Part shown: piece after piece, positions 52,956-61,913 of the stretch
Layout of the letters: the number at the start of each line of letters is the position of its first letter
How positions within the stretch are numbered: the first letter of the stretch is position 1
From: Hydrogenophaga sp.
GTDB lineage: Bacteria > Pseudomonadota > Gammaproteobacteria > Burkholderiales > Burkholderiaceae_C
Length of the DNA: 64,000 nt
Assembly: GCF_030656115.1 (NCBI RefSeq)
Contig: NZ_JAUSOO010000037.1
Location: forward strand, 83,025-147,024
Direction: 5' to 3'
The notes under the pieces: generated by a model
Database searches by the model: none
The model's input: the letters and a program-made list of their open reading frames with translations, nothing else
What the model was told of the DNA's origin: nothing
Program-made: the position numbers and the translations under genes

Positions 52956-54020
52956 TCAGGTGCCAAACCCGTCGGTGGCCTGGCGGTGCCCATCGTCAAA
53001 CTGCAAGGTTTTTTCAGGCCAGCGCAGGGCGGCCAGCTTGAAGTCGCGCCCCGGTGGGGTGCCGGCTTTTCGTTCGGCCCAGCGGCCACCGGCTGAATAG
53101 TCCACACAGAACACGTTGCCGCGCTGCCCATGCCAGCGCATGGCGTGGGTGCCGGCGAACAGGTCCGCGTCGCCCTTGCCCACCCGGGCGCGGTCCACCG
53201 GGTTCACCCGGCGCCAGTAGTGGCCCACCACCACCGGGGTGGCGTCGGTGTAGGCGTTCCACCACGCCACGCGCTCGGCAAAGCGCCACTTGCCGCCCGA
53301 ATAAAACGGCACGCTCCCTTTGCGCTCAACGCCGGAGGTGAGCACCTTGAGCGGGTTGAGCATCTGTTTGTTGGCCTCGTGCTCCGCGTGGGCGTGCAGA
53401 AAAGGCGGCTGGCGCTGCGGGTCTTCCAGGCCAAACGCCCAGTCGCTCAGCTCGGCCAGCATGCGTTGCGCCAGGTCGGTTTCGCGGGCCTGGCGGCGGG
53501 CTTCGGCTTCCCAGCGCTCATAGGTGGTGTGAACGGTGCCCAGCGGCAGCTGCCTGGCCGCTTGAATGGGCGCGTGCTGCCAGGCCGCGTGCACCACCCG
53601 CAGGTCTTCGCGTTCGAGCGCGATGGGCAGGCCCGAGAGCCAGGCCGTGATGCGGGCGCGCTCGGCGTCGGTGGGCCGCTGAAACGGCGCGTATTTGGGG
53701 TGGTCACGCTGGGCGCGTTCGTCAAAGAACCAGCCCGAACCGTCTTTGGCATCGCCCCGCAGCAGGTTGATCTCGTGGTTGCCCAGCACGGCCACGGCGC
53801 GCCCTGACTGGATCAGCCGCTGAGCCAGGGCCAGCACGGCGGGGCTGTTCGGCCCCCGGTCGCAGAAATCGCCCACAAACACCAGGGTGCGGGCTTGTGG
53901 GTGGGTGCCATCGGCGGCGTAACCCAGATGCCCCAGCAACTGGCACAGCGCGTCGTATTCGCCGTGGATGTCGCCCACAATGTCCAGCGGGCCACCGGGC
54001 AGGGGTTGGATCAGGCTCAT
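52956..54020 (-). CDS. Metallophosphoesterase, bacterial Ser/Thr phosphatase-like
   Basis: A 354-residue enzyme with all three metal-site blocks of the PPP/calcineurin-like family: VGDIHGEYDAL, VGDFCDRGPNS and LGNHEINLL, plus later VVVGHYWRR and GTHAMRW histidines. The ATG at 54020 has a strong AGGAGAA ribosome site; the long open frame upstream to 54707 is not coding. Substrates could be phosphoproteins or small phosphoesters such as dinucleoside polyphosphates. Its stop is ten bases from the methyltransferase fragment, at the edge of the accessory island. Confidence 0.9.
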   Translation of the reverse strand: MSLIQPLPGGPLDIVGDIHGEYDALCQLLGHLGYAADGTHPQARTLVFVGDFCDRGPNSPAVLALAQRLIQSGRAVAVLGNHEINLLRGDAKDGSGWFFDERAQRDHPKYAPFQRPTDAERARITAWLSGLPIALEREDLRVVHAAWQHAPIQAARQLPLGTVHTTYERWEAEARRQARETDLAQRMLAELSDWAFGLEDPQRQPPFLHAHAEHEANKQMLNPLKVLTSGVERKGSVPFYSGGKWRFAERVAWWNAYTDATPVVVGHYWRRVNPVDRARVGKGDADLFAGTHAMRWHGQRGNVFCVDYSAGGRWAERKAGTPPGRDFKLAALRWPEKTLQFDDGHRQATDGFGT

Positions 54021-54210
54021 GAAAGTTCTCCTGAGGTGTGTGTGAGGGAACAGACTTCCCTGCTGTTGAAAAATGCAATCGTCAAGACTTTGCCTGTGAG
54101 TGGAACAGGTCCATACAGCGGGTAGCACCACCCAAGTCTTCCGTGGTTGATCCGTTCGTTTGACCGCGACTTGTGACCGTGCCATAAGGGGGGTCTTACC
54201 AGGAGAACCC

Positions 54211-54417
54211 ATGACACACAATCTGAACCCGCACGACAAACAAGAGCCGCACACCCGCAAGGTGGAGAACGACACCAACAAGCTCGGTGAACAAGACCCG
54301 ACCCAGCTCAACCAGGGCCAGCGCACGCCCGCCAGCCGCAGCGACCGCGAGTCGCATGTGGGCGGCAACAACCAGTCGCAATCGCGTCGCGCACCGCCCG
54401 GGCGCAACACGCGCTGA
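54211..54417 (+). CDS. Small, highly polar hypothetical protein
   Basis: A 68-residue protein made almost entirely of polar residues (Asn, Gln, Arg, Asp, Thr), starting MTHNLNPHDKQEPHTRKV, probably disordered. A good AGGAG ribosome site five bases before the ATG and the downstream hairpin support a real short gene. No family recognised. Confidence 0.6.
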   Translation: MTHNLNPHDKQEPHTRKVENDTNKLGEQDPTQLNQGQRTPASRSDRESHVGGNNQSQSRRAPPGRNTR

Positions 54418-54425
54418 AAGCCGCT

Positions 54426-54469
54426 GTGAACGGCAGGCACGGGTCCAAGACCCTGCGCCTGCCGTTCAC
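54426..54469. terminator. Bidirectional hairpin between convergent genes
   Basis: A perfect 13-bp stem (GTGAACGGCAGGC pairing with 54457-54469) encloses a loop containing a second stem GGGTC-CAA-GACCC. It lies between the small polar gene and the convergent thioesterase and overlaps the latter's stop. There is no T-run, so intrinsic termination strength is uncertain. Confidence 0.55.
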
Positions 54470-54903
54470 GCCTGCGTGGCTTCGCGCAGCCGCTCCCGGA
54501 AAGCCTCGGGCACGGGCGCCACTTTGCGGTCGGCTTTGCTGACGAACACCACGCCCACCTTGCCGCGCGCCACCTCGCGGCCCTGGCCGCTTTCGGACAT
54601 GCGAAACACCAGGTCGAAGCCGTAGCGGTTGAAGTCGGCGGGCACCATGTCCACACGCAGGGTTTCGCCGTGAAACGCTTCGGACTTGTATTGCGCCACC
54701 AGGTCACCCACCACGATGGGGAAACCGGCCACGTTGCCCTCGGTGTAGCCGAGCCAGCGGAAAAACCGCACCCGCGCTTCCGACACCAGCGTGAGCAGTT
54801 GCGCGTTGTCCAGGTGGCCGCCCTGGTTCACGTGGCTGATGTAGACCTGCATCTCGGTGGCAAAGACAAAGTGCTCGGGGAGTTCAAACGTGATGCGGCT
54901 CAT
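54466..54903 (-). CDS. Acyl-CoA thioesterase, 4HBT/YbgC-like
   Basis: A 145-residue hotdog enzyme. FATEMQVYISHVNQGGHLDNAQLLTLVSEARVRFFRWLGY is the 4HBT pattern, with Asn and His positions replacing the classic D-x-N-x-H. The strand GDLVAQYKSEAFHGETLRVD follows. The start MSRITFELPE at 54903 matches family length; the open frame upstream to 55050 is not coding. It is divergent from the ParB-like gene. Confidence 0.85.
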   Translation of the reverse strand: MSRITFELPEHFVFATEMQVYISHVNQGGHLDNAQLLTLVSEARVRFFRWLGYTEGNVAGFPIVVGDLVAQYKSEAFHGETLRVDMVPADFNRYGFDLVFRMSESGQGREVARGKVGVVFVSKADRKVAPVPEAFRERLREATQA

Positions 54904-55021
54904 GGCGTGAAAAAGTGGGGGTGCAAGTGGGTATGCAAATGGGGAGCGGTCTGTTGGCGCAGGGGCATTGTCGCTGGCCCCTAGAATGTCCCCCCTTTCC
55001 CGCACCCTGAGCCACCCATCC

Positions 55022-55846
55022 ATGCAGATTGTTGTCAACGAAGAACTCAAAGCTTATATCGACCCCCTGACCCCGGAGGAATACGAGGCGCTGGAGCGCA
55101 GCCTGCTGGCCGAGGGTTGCCGCGACGCGCTGGTGTTGTGGGGCGACACGCTGGTGGACGGCCACAACCGCTACCGCATTTGCCAGCAACACGGGCTGCC
55201 GTTTCAGACGGTGCAGAACACGCGCTTTCGCTCCATGGAGGACGTGCATTTGTGGATGATTGGCCAGCACCTGGGGCGGCGCAGCGTGTCGGACTTTCAG
55301 CGCGGGGTGCTGGCCTTGCGCCAACGCGAGATCATGGCCGAGCGGCGCGGGCGCGCCCAAACGGTGGCCAGCGCCGAGCGCCCCGACAGCACCGCCGGCA
55401 CCGACACGGCGCCCACCGAAGCCGCGCCCAGCGTGTACGAACCCGACGCGCTCAAGAGCCGCGAGGCCATCGCCCGCGCCGCGCGCCTCAGCAGCAGCCA
55501 GGTGGTGGCGATTGAAAAGATCCAGAAGCAGGCCGCGCCCGAGCTGGTGGCGGCGGTGAAGTCGGGCACCATTTCGCTCAACACCGCCGCCGCTGAGGCC
55601 ACCTTGCCCACGGAAGAACAGGTGGCCGCCGCCCACGCGGGCAAAGACGAGCTGAAGCTGGCCGCCAAGCGCGTGCGCGAGGCCAAGCGCAAACCGCGCG
55701 AAGAAGCCACGCCCGAAACCGCCGCCCCGGTGGATGCCGAAGCCACCGACGCGGTGCAGGCGCTGCAGCGCCAGGTGGCCGAGCTGCAGGCCGAAAACGC
55801 CGCGCTGCGCCAGCAGGTGCAGGCGCTGGAAGCGCAGCTGGTTTGA
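55022..55846 (+). CDS. ParB/Srx-fold protein, plasmid-partition-like
   Basis: A 274-residue protein. The N-terminal 90 residues carry a ParB-like nuclease/sulfiredoxin fold (IDPLTPEEYEALERSLLAEGCRDALVLWGDTLVDGHNRYRIC). A middle helical region (AIARAARLSSSQVVAIEKIQKQA) resembles the ParB HTH, and a heptad coiled coil closes it (LQRQVAELQAENAALRQQVQALEAQL). No ParA is adjacent, so a chromosome-encoded orphan regulator or nucleotidase-type role is more likely than true partitioning. The start ATG at 55022 precedes MQIVVNEEL. Confidence 0.75.
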   Translation: MQIVVNEELKAYIDPLTPEEYEALERSLLAEGCRDALVLWGDTLVDGHNRYRICQQHGLPFQTVQNTRFRSMEDVHLWMIGQHLGRRSVSDFQRGVLALRQREIMAERRGRAQTVASAERPDSTAGTDTAPTEAAPSVYEPDALKSREAIARAARLSSSQVVAIEKIQKQAAPELVAAVKSGTISLNTAAAEATLPTEEQVAAAHAGKDELKLAAKRVREAKRKPREEATPETAAPVDAEATDAVQALQRQVAELQAENAALRQQVQALEAQLV

Positions 55847-55883
55847 TGGCGCGCTCAGCGCGCAGCGCTTGGGGAAACCCGGT

Positions 55884-57461
55884 TTACCGGGTCACCGCGA
55901 TCTGGCCCGAGCGGATGCCGGCCCAGTAGCTGTTCAGCTCGCGCTTGACCACGGGCATCAGCAAATACAGGCCCACGATGTTGGCCAGCGCCATGGCGAA
56001 GATCATCGAGTCTGAAAAGTCGATCACCGGGCCCAGGCCCATGCTGGAGCCAATGACCACGAAGGCCAGGAACATGAACTTGAAGACCAGTTCGGACGCC
56101 ATGCTGTCGCCCAGCAGGTAGGTCCAGGCTTTCAGGCCGTAGTAGCTCCAGGTGATCATGGTGGAAAAGGCAAACAGCACCACCGCCAGCGCCAGCACAT
56201 AGGGGAACCAGCTCACGGCGCTGCCAAAGGCGGCCGAGGTCAGGCCCACGCCGCTGGCGCCGTTGGCCAGGGGCGTGAGGCCGCCGGCGCTCACATGGCC
56301 GGTGATGATGATCACCAGCGCCGTCATGGTGCAGATCACCACGGTGTCAATGAACGGCTCCAGCAGCGCGGCAAAGCCTTGCGACACCGGCTGGTCGGTT
56401 TGCACGGCCGAGTGCGCAATGGCTGCCGAGCCCACACCGGCTTCGTTGGAAAACGCCGCGCGTTTGAACCCTTGAATGAGCGCACCCACCACACCGCCGG
56501 CCACGCCTTCGGCCGAGAACGCGCCCACAAAAATCTGGCCAAACGCCCAGGGCAGTTTGTCGATGTAGATGAACAGCACCACCATGCCCGCCACCATGTA
56601 CAGGCCGGCCATGAAGGGCACCACTTTTTCGGTCACGCGGGCGATCGACTTGATGCCACCGATGATGACCAGCCCCACCAGCACGGCCATGACCAGGCCG
56701 AACAGCCAGCCCTTGCCGGCCAGAAAGCTGTCGGCACCGCCGGTGACGCCCACCACCTGCTGGAAGCTCTGGTTGGCCTGGAACATGTTGCCCCCGCCAA
56801 TGGCGCCGCCCACGCAGCAAATGGCAAAGAACACCGCCAGAAATTGGCCCAGCCGGGGCATGCCCAGCTCCGCCAGCCCTTTGGACAGGTAGCGCATGGG
56901 CCCGCCCGAGACGGTGCCGGCCGGGTGGTGCACGTTGCGGTATTTCACGCCCAGCGTCACCTCGGTGAATTTGGACGCCATGCCCAGCAAGCCGGCCAGG
57001 ACCATCCAGAACGTGGCGCCCGCGCCGCCCATGCTCACGGCCACCGCCACACCGGCGATGTTGCCCAGCCCCACGGTGCCTGAAACGGCGGTGGTGAGCG
57101 CTTGAAACGGGGTCACTTCACCCGCCATGGACGGGTGCGAATAGCGCCCGCGCACCACCTGGATGGCATGGCCGAAACCCCGGAATTGAATGAAACCGAA
57201 GTAGAGCGTGAACACCAGAGCGGCGGCAATCAACCAGCCCACGATGAGCGGAAAGCTGGTGCCGCCCACGGGCACCGAATAAAAAATGGCGCCTGCCACC
57301 GCATCGGAATAGGGCTGCACCGCCGCGCTGATGCGCTCGTCCAGTGTGGGGGTGGCCACTGCCTGGGCCTGGGCTGTGCCGTGGGCCAGCACGCTGGCCG
57401 CCGCCAGCAGTGTGTTGCTCACCGCTCGTCCAGCGCCCAGGCTCAAAGGGGTTTGGGTCAT
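55884..57461 (-). CDS. AGCS-family alanine/glycine:cation symporter
   Basis: A 525-residue Na+ or H+-coupled amino-acid importer. An unusual N-terminal signal-like segment ([19 protein letters not shown]) precedes about 11 TMs. Family motifs include [50 protein letters not shown] and [21 protein letters not shown]. The start at 57461 has an AGGAG ribosome site. It lies downstream of dadA on the same strand but is separated by a strong terminator, so it probably has its own promoter. Together they would import alanine and oxidise its D-isomer. Confidence 0.92.
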   Translation of the reverse strand: MTQTPLSLGAGRAVSNTLLAAASVLAHGTAQAQAVATPTLDERISAAVQPYSDAVAGAIFYSVPVGGTSFPLIVGWLIAAALVFTLYFGFIQFRGFGHAIQVVRGRYSHPSMAGEVTPFQALTTAVSGTVGLGNIAGVAVAVSMGGAGATFWMVLAGLLGMASKFTEVTLGVKYRNVHHPAGTVSGGPMRYLSKGLAELGMPRLGQFLAVFFAICCVGGAIGGGNMFQANQSFQQVVGVTGGADSFLAGKGWLFGLVMAVLVGLVIIGGIKSIARVTEKVVPFMAGLYMVAGMVVLFIYIDKLPWAFGQIFVGAFSAEGVAGGVVGALIQGFKRAAFSNEAGVGSAAIAHSAVQTDQPVSQGFAALLEPFIDTVVICTMTALVIIITGHVSAGGLTPLANGASGVGLTSAAFGSAVSWFPYVLALAVVLFAFSTMITWSYYGLKAWTYLLGDSMASELVFKFMFLAFVVIGSSMGLGPVIDFSDSMIFAMALANIVGLYLLMPVVKRELNSYWAGIRSGQIAVTR

Positions 57462-57547
57462 GTTTGTCTCCTGTTGGTTTGTGGGAAAAGTCGGGCGCCC
57501 GCGGGGTCGCCCTGGCACGGTACACGTGTGGTGCGCCGCGATGCAAA

Positions 57548-57582
57548 AAGGCCGGAGACTGCGTGACGCAGTCTCCGGCCTT
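57548..57582 (-). terminator. Strong rho-independent terminator after dadA
   Basis: A perfect 16-bp stem (AAGGCCGGAGACTGCG, loop TGA, exact complement). On the minus strand it is followed by five T; on the plus strand a run of eight T begins seven bases after the stem. It ends dadA transcription before the AGCS gene. Confidence 0.85.
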
Positions 57583-57595
57583 CATGGATTTTTTT

Positions 57596-58954
57596 TCAGG
57601 CCTGGCTGGGCGGCGGCGTGGGGCTCAGCCGTGCCGCCCGGGCAGCGGGTGCCTGGGTGCGGGGCGGCATGCCGTAAAAGTCAAAAGCCATGGCGGGTTG
57701 CTCGCCGCTGATGAGTTCGGCCAGCGCCTTGCCCGAGCCCGCGCCGTGCGTCCAGCCCAGCGTGCCGTGGCCGGCGTTCACCCACAGTTTGCCCATTTTC
57801 GTGCGGCCCATGAGCGGTATGTTGGTGGGGGTGGCCGGGCGCAGGCCGGTCCAGAACTGCGGGTCGCCGCCTTGTTCGGGCGTGCGGGTATCGGCCACGC
57901 CAGGGAACACCTCTTCAATGCGCTTGACCAGCATCTCGCAACGTTTTTTGGCCAGCGGTGTGTCCAGCGACAGGTCAAAACCGCCCAGCTCGATGGTGCC
58001 GGCCACGCGCAACTGGTTGCCCAGGCGCGACATGGCGATCTTCAACTGGTCATCGATCATGCTGACGTGGGGTGCCTTCTCGGGCTGCAGCAGCGGCAGG
58101 GTGGCGCTGTAGCCTTTGCCGGGGTAAATGGGCACCTGCACACCCACGCTTTTGAGCAGCGGTGTGGTGTACGAACCGCAGGCCACCACATAGGCGTCGG
58201 CCTTCAGGGCGCGCACGGCGCCGGTGGTGCGGTCGCGCACACGCACCTGCTGCACGCTGCCACCGGTGGCGTCCAGGGACTCCACATCGTGGTTGTAGAG
58301 CATCTGCGCGCCGCGTTGGGCGCACAGCGCGGCGAGCTGCTGGGTGAACACGCGCGCATCGCCCGACTCGTCGCTGGGGGTGTAGGTGCCGCCGACGATG
58401 CGGTCGGCAAAAGCGTTCAGCGCGGGTTCAATCTTCAGCAGCTCGTCGCGGCTGATCACTTTGCGCTTCACACCAAATTTCTGCATCACGGCGGCGGCCC
58501 CTGCAGCGCCGTCAAACGACTTCTGGTCGGTGTAGTAGTGGGCAATGCCGCGTTCCAGCCGGTGGTATTCGATGCCGGTCTCGGCCACCACGTCTTTCAG
58601 CGCCGCGTGGCTGTAAGAACCCAGCGCCACCAGTTGAGCCACGTTGCGTTCAAACGCCGCGTCGTTGCACTGGCCCAGAAACTGCAAGCCCCAGCGCCAT
58701 TGGGCGGGGTCGATCTGTGGGCGAAACAGCAGCGGCGAGGTGGCCGAAAACATCCACTTCAGCGCCTTCAGCGGCGCTTCGCGGTTGGCCCACGGCTCGC
58801 AGTAGCTCACCGAAATTTGCGCCGCGTTGCCAAAGCTGGTTTCCAGTGCCGCGTCGGGTTGTCGGTCCACCAGCGTGACGCTGTGACCGCGCTGCAGCAA
58901 ATGCCACGCCGTGCTGACCCCGATGATGCCCGCGCCCAATACCGTGACTTGCAT
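57596..58954 (-). CDS. dadA: D-amino acid dehydrogenase
   Basis: A 452-residue membrane-associated FAD enzyme that oxidises D-alanine to pyruvate with electrons to the quinone pool. The N-terminal FAD motif is VLGAGIIGVSTAWHLLQRGHSVTLVDRQ. SFGNAAQISVSYCEPWA, GGTYTPSDESGDARVFTQQL and the C-terminal GHGTLGWTHGAGSGKALAELI are DadA hallmarks. The start ATG at 58954 begins MQVTVLGAG; the frame is open to 59122 through non-coding sequence. It is divergent from an ArgP-like regulator and followed by a terminator and the AGCS symporter. Confidence 0.93.
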   Translation of the reverse strand: MQVTVLGAGIIGVSTAWHLLQRGHSVTLVDRQPDAALETSFGNAAQISVSYCEPWANREAPLKALKWMFSATSPLLFRPQIDPAQWRWGLQFLGQCNDAAFERNVAQLVALGSYSHAALKDVVAETGIEYHRLERGIAHYYTDQKSFDGAAGAAAVMQKFGVKRKVISRDELLKIEPALNAFADRIVGGTYTPSDESGDARVFTQQLAALCAQRGAQMLYNHDVESLDATGGSVQQVRVRDRTTGAVRALKADAYVVACGSYTTPLLKSVGVQVPIYPGKGYSATLPLLQPEKAPHVSMIDDQLKIAMSRLGNQLRVAGTIELGGFDLSLDTPLAKKRCEMLVKRIEEVFPGVADTRTPEQGGDPQFWTGLRPATPTNIPLMGRTKMGKLWVNAGHGTLGWTHGAGSGKALAELISGEQPAMAFDFYGMPPRTQAPAARAARLSPTPPPSQA

Positions 58955-59151
58955 GACCCGCTCCGAAAAAAGTGAAAGAAACAGGTTCGCAGTATGGGAA
59001 AAACCCGGCTTCAAGTGAAGTGGAATTAACTTAAAATTTCTTGCATCAGATTGGCTTATGCATATACCACCCCCTGTGCGCAGCCACAGCGCCCTTGCAG
59101 CCCGACCCCGGCGGCAGGGCACAACCCCTTCAACCCAGTGCCACCCACCCC

Positions 59152-60069
59152 ATGAGCACCTTTGACCCCGACGCCCTCGAATGCCTCGCCGCCATCATTG
59201 AAGAAGGCGGTTTTGAGCGCGCTGCGCAGCGCCTGTCCATCACCCAGTCGGCGGTGTCGCAGCGCCTGCGCGCCCTGGAAGCGCAGGTGGGCACGGTGCT
59301 CATCGTGCGCAGCCGCCCGCTCAAGCCCACCTCGGCCGGGCAGCTCATGCTCAAGCACGCCAAGATGATGCGGCTGCTGCGCGCCGACCTGGAAAAAGAC
59401 CTCAAGGAACTCGCGCCCAGCTCCACCGGCAGTGGCCGCGAAGAAGAGCGCATTTCGGTGGCCATCAACGCCGACAGCATCGCCACCTGGGCCCTGCCCG
59501 CGCTGAACACGCTGGCGCAGGGCGGCCTGCCCATTGAGATCATCACCGACGACCAGGAATTCACCCACGAGTGGCTGCGCGAAGGCCAGGTGCTGGGCTG
59601 CGTCACCTCGCTGGGGCAGGCGCTGCGCGGCTGCAAGATGGAGCCGCTGGGCACCATGGACTATGTGGCGGTGGCGCAGGCCGACTACGCCGCCACCCAC
59701 TGCCCCAAAGGCCTGAGCGCGCACAACTTTCACAAGCTGCCGTTCGTGGCCTTCAACCGCAAGGACAACCTGCAGCACGGCTTTGTGTCGCAGGCGTTTG
59801 GCCTGCCGCGCATCATGCTCAAGCAGCTGTTTGTGCCCTCCAGCGAAGGCCAGGTGCGCGCGGTGCAGGCGGGCTGGGGCGTGAGCGTGTTGCCCGAGCT
59901 GCGGGTGCGCGATCTGCTGGCCAGCGGTGAGCTGGTGAACCTGACGCCCCGCCACCGCCTGGGTGTGGCCCTGCACTGGCACTGCTGGAACCTCAGTTCG
60001 GACGTGCTCGACGCACTCAGCAACGCCTTGCGCTGTGCCGCTGCCCAGAGTTTGCGCGCGGCCCGCTGA
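59152..60069 (+). CDS. argP: LysR-family regulator, ArgP/IciA type
   Basis: A 305-residue regulator. FDPDALECLAAIIEEGGFERAAQRLSITQSAVSQRLRALEAQVG is a textbook ArgP winged helix, and the effector domain retains SVAINADSIATWALPAL and LGTMDYVAVAQADYA. ArgP senses lysine/arginine in E. coli. In Burkholderiales it commonly adjoins amino-acid exporters or dadA. Here it is divergent from dadA across an AT-rich region of about 200 bases (58955-59151) that probably contains both promoters, so dadA is its likely target. Confidence 0.85.
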   Translation: MSTFDPDALECLAAIIEEGGFERAAQRLSITQSAVSQRLRALEAQVGTVLIVRSRPLKPTSAGQLMLKHAKMMRLLRADLEKDLKELAPSSTGSGREEERISVAINADSIATWALPALNTLAQGGLPIEIITDDQEFTHEWLREGQVLGCVTSLGQALRGCKMEPLGTMDYVAVAQADYAATHCPKGLSAHNFHKLPFVAFNRKDNLQHGFVSQAFGLPRIMLKQLFVPSSEGQVRAVQAGWGVSVLPELRVRDLLASGELVNLTPRHRLGVALHWHCWNLSSDVLDALSNALRCAAAQSLRAAR

Positions 60070-60172
60070 GAGGCGGCGATCGCACACGGTTTGTCACCCC
60101 CCAGCCCTGCGCCGTAGGCGGGCCCGGCAGCGCTGGGGAGGTTCAGACGGCGACGGGTTTCCAGGATCAAAA

Positions 60173-60197
60173 ATACCCATCGGTATGCACGCATACC
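60173..60197. promoter_or_regulatory. Two overlapping palindromes, TetR operator candidate
   Basis: ATACC-CATC-GGTAT (60173-60186) and GGTATGC-AC-GCATACC (60182-60197) share the GGTAT half. They lie 68-92 bases upstream of the TetR gene and look like a cooperative double operator. Confidence 0.6.
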
Positions 60198-60264
60198 TTT
60201 CGGTGTGGTTTTCCACGTCACCGTCGAAATCGGGCAAAATCTCCCGACCACAACAAGGTTTCCC

Positions 60265-60912
60265 ATGGTCAGTGCTGCCCTCAAATCTCCTCCACAAGCC
60301 ACCCCGAAGCGCAGTTTTCGCGAGCAGATGCACATCGCCCGCGAAGACGCCATCATCTCGGCGGTGAACCGCCTGCTGGCCGAAAAAGGCTTTGAGGCCA
60401 TGACGGTGGACGAGGTGGCGGCCGAGGTGGGCATTGCCAAGGCCAGCCTGTACAAGCACTTTCCCAGCAAGGAAGACCTGGCTGCGGCAGCCATGGTGCG
60501 GGTGATGCAGCGCGCGTGTGCGTTTCTGGACAGCCTGGAGCACCCAGCCAGCGAACTGCAGCCCATCGACCAACTGCGTGCAGTGGCCCGCTGGACCATG
60601 GAGGTTCAACTGGCGGGTGAAATGCCCTCGTTGCCGAGTGAGAACTCCAGCCTGCGGGCCGCGCTGACCACCAACAAGGCCTATGTTGATGGGCTCATGG
60701 ACGTGAGCGAGCGCATGGGCGCCTGGATCACAGCGGCGCAAGCCAATGGCAGCCTGAACCCGGCGTTACCGCCCATTGCGGTGCTCTACACCTTGTACGC
60801 CCGCGCCTGCGACCCGGTGTTGGGGTTTCTGAAAGGCACCGGCCTTTACAGCACCGAGCAAATCATCGACATGGTGCTGAGCACCTGCTTTGACGGGTTG
60901 AGAATCCGTTGA
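60265..60912 (+). CDS. TetR-family transcriptional regulator
   Basis: A 215-residue regulator. AREDAIISAVNRLLAEKGFEAMTVDEVAAEVGIAKASLYKHFPSKEDLAAAAM is the HTH domain with a standard recognition helix. The C-terminal helical domain (ligand pocket) ends in TEQIIDMVLSTCFDGL. The start at 60265 gives a disordered 25-residue N-terminus. The target is unknown; overlapping palindromes upstream suggest autoregulation. It converges with the universal stress protein. Confidence 0.9.
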   Translation: MVSAALKSPPQATPKRSFREQMHIAREDAIISAVNRLLAEKGFEAMTVDEVAAEVGIAKASLYKHFPSKEDLAAAAMVRVMQRACAFLDSLEHPASELQPIDQLRAVARWTMEVQLAGEMPSLPSENSSLRAALTTNKAYVDGLMDVSERMGAWITAAQANGSLNPALPPIAVLYTLYARACDPVLGFLKGTGLYSTEQIIDMVLSTCFDGLRIR

Positions 60913-60947
60913 TCTCGCGCGCCGGCAAAGCGGCGCGGGTGGCACGC

Positions 60948-61370
60948 TCACCGCACCAGCAGCACGGGCACCTTGCAGTGCGCAATAACCTGGGTGGCCA
61001 CCGAACCCATGACCAGGTTGCCCAGGGCACTGTGCCCGTGAGAGCCCATCATCACCAGATCGAACTTGCCGGCCTCGGCCGTTTTAGCGATCAGTTCACC
61101 CGGTGCACCCACCTTGCTGAGCACCTGGGCTTCGATGCTGTGGCGTTTCAGGAATTTGACCACCGGGGCGGTGACTTTTTCCACTTCGTCTGTGTAATAG
61201 CCATTGGCAATGTCGCTGCCCACCGCAGCGCGTGCACGCGGTGGCAGCGGTATTTGGGCGGTGAACAAGGTGAATTCGTTCTTGGCGCTGAACACTTCGT
61301 CGTGCGTGGCCAAATAAGCCAGCATTTTCTTGGTGTACTTGCTGCCATCGACCGCGAGCAAAATCTTCAT
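60948..61370 (-). CDS. Universal stress protein, UspA family
   Basis: A 140-residue nucleotide-binding stress protein: MKILLAVDGSKYTKKMLAYL at the start, and the ATP-site motif GSHGHSALGNLVMGSVATQVIAHCKVPVLLVR at the end (G-x2-G-x9-G-S form). It has a strong GGAGA ribosome site. About 60-75 bases upstream lies an FNR/ANR-like box, so oxygen-limitation control is plausible. Confidence 0.93.
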   Translation of the reverse strand: MKILLAVDGSKYTKKMLAYLATHDEVFSAKNEFTLFTAQIPLPPRARAAVGSDIANGYYTDEVEKVTAPVVKFLKRHSIEAQVLSKVGAPGELIAKTAEAGKFDLVMMGSHGHSALGNLVMGSVATQVIAHCKVPVLLVR

Positions 61371-61402
61371 TTGAAGTCTCCGTAAAAGGTTGATCAAACT
61401 TG

Positions 61403-61443
61403 AGTGTAAGACCTGAGACAGCGGTCTATTTGACCTTGCGCAA
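61403..61443 (-). promoter_or_regulatory. FNR/ANR-like box and -10 upstream of usp
   Basis: TTGAC-CTTG-CGCAA at 61430-61443 matches seven of ten positions of the FNR consensus TTGAT-N4-ATCAA. Its centre is about 40 bases from the start site predicted by a minus-strand TACACT at 61408-61403, the geometry of activator-dependent class II promoters. Confidence 0.4.
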
Positions 61444-61577
61444 CCGTGTCCCTGGAACGTGTTTGCGGTTTGGTCAGGGTGGTGCCCCAATGGCTATCGG
61501 GAGGGGTTGGCCGCTGACAAAGCTGACCGTCCGTTGCACCATGCCCGTGCCGCGCTGAGAGGCTGCGGGTCTTTCGC

Positions 61578-61913
61578 TCAACCCCGTTCGCAACGCCCTT
61601 GCGCCGTGGCCAGGCCGCGAAAGTCGCTGGTCCAGGTCTGGCTGGCGGTGTCGATCTGGATACGCTCGTTGTCCAGCGCGGTCAGGATCACCGTCTCGCG
61701 AACGGCGAAGGTGTAGACCGGTACACCGTCGATGTGCACCGAGCGCACGCGGCGCTGGTCGTAGCCCACGGTCACGGTGCGCGTCCAGGCGGTGCGCGCG
61801 GGCAGGTACACCGCTTCGCACACCAGGGTGGTGGTGCTCAGGGCCGGTTGTGCGGCGGCGGTCCCGCTGCTGACCAGCAGCACGGCCACCAGGGCGGCGG
61901 TGGGGCGTTTCAC
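61578..61913 (-). CDS. Hypothetical exported protein
   Basis: A 111-residue protein with a signal peptide (KRPTAALVAVLLVSSGTAAAQ) and a short mature part of beta-strand pattern (TRTVTVGYDQRRVRSVHIDG, ending TSDFRGLATAQGRCERG) with two cysteines that could form a disulfide. No family recognised. Its start overlaps the stop of the adenosyltransferase gene as ATGA, so the two are co-translated. Confidence 0.75.
   Translation of the reverse strand: MKRPTAALVAVLLVSSGTAAAQPALSTTTLVCEAVYLPARTAWTRTVTVGYDQRRVRSVHIDGVPVYTFAVRETVILTALDNERIQIDTASQTWTSDFRGLATAQGRCERG

Noticed and set aside
52956..54707. A single 583-residue phosphatase as read from the longest open frame
   Set aside because: The upstream part overlaps the thioesterase gene and a non-coding stretch; the strong ribosome site and family N-terminus place the start at 54020.
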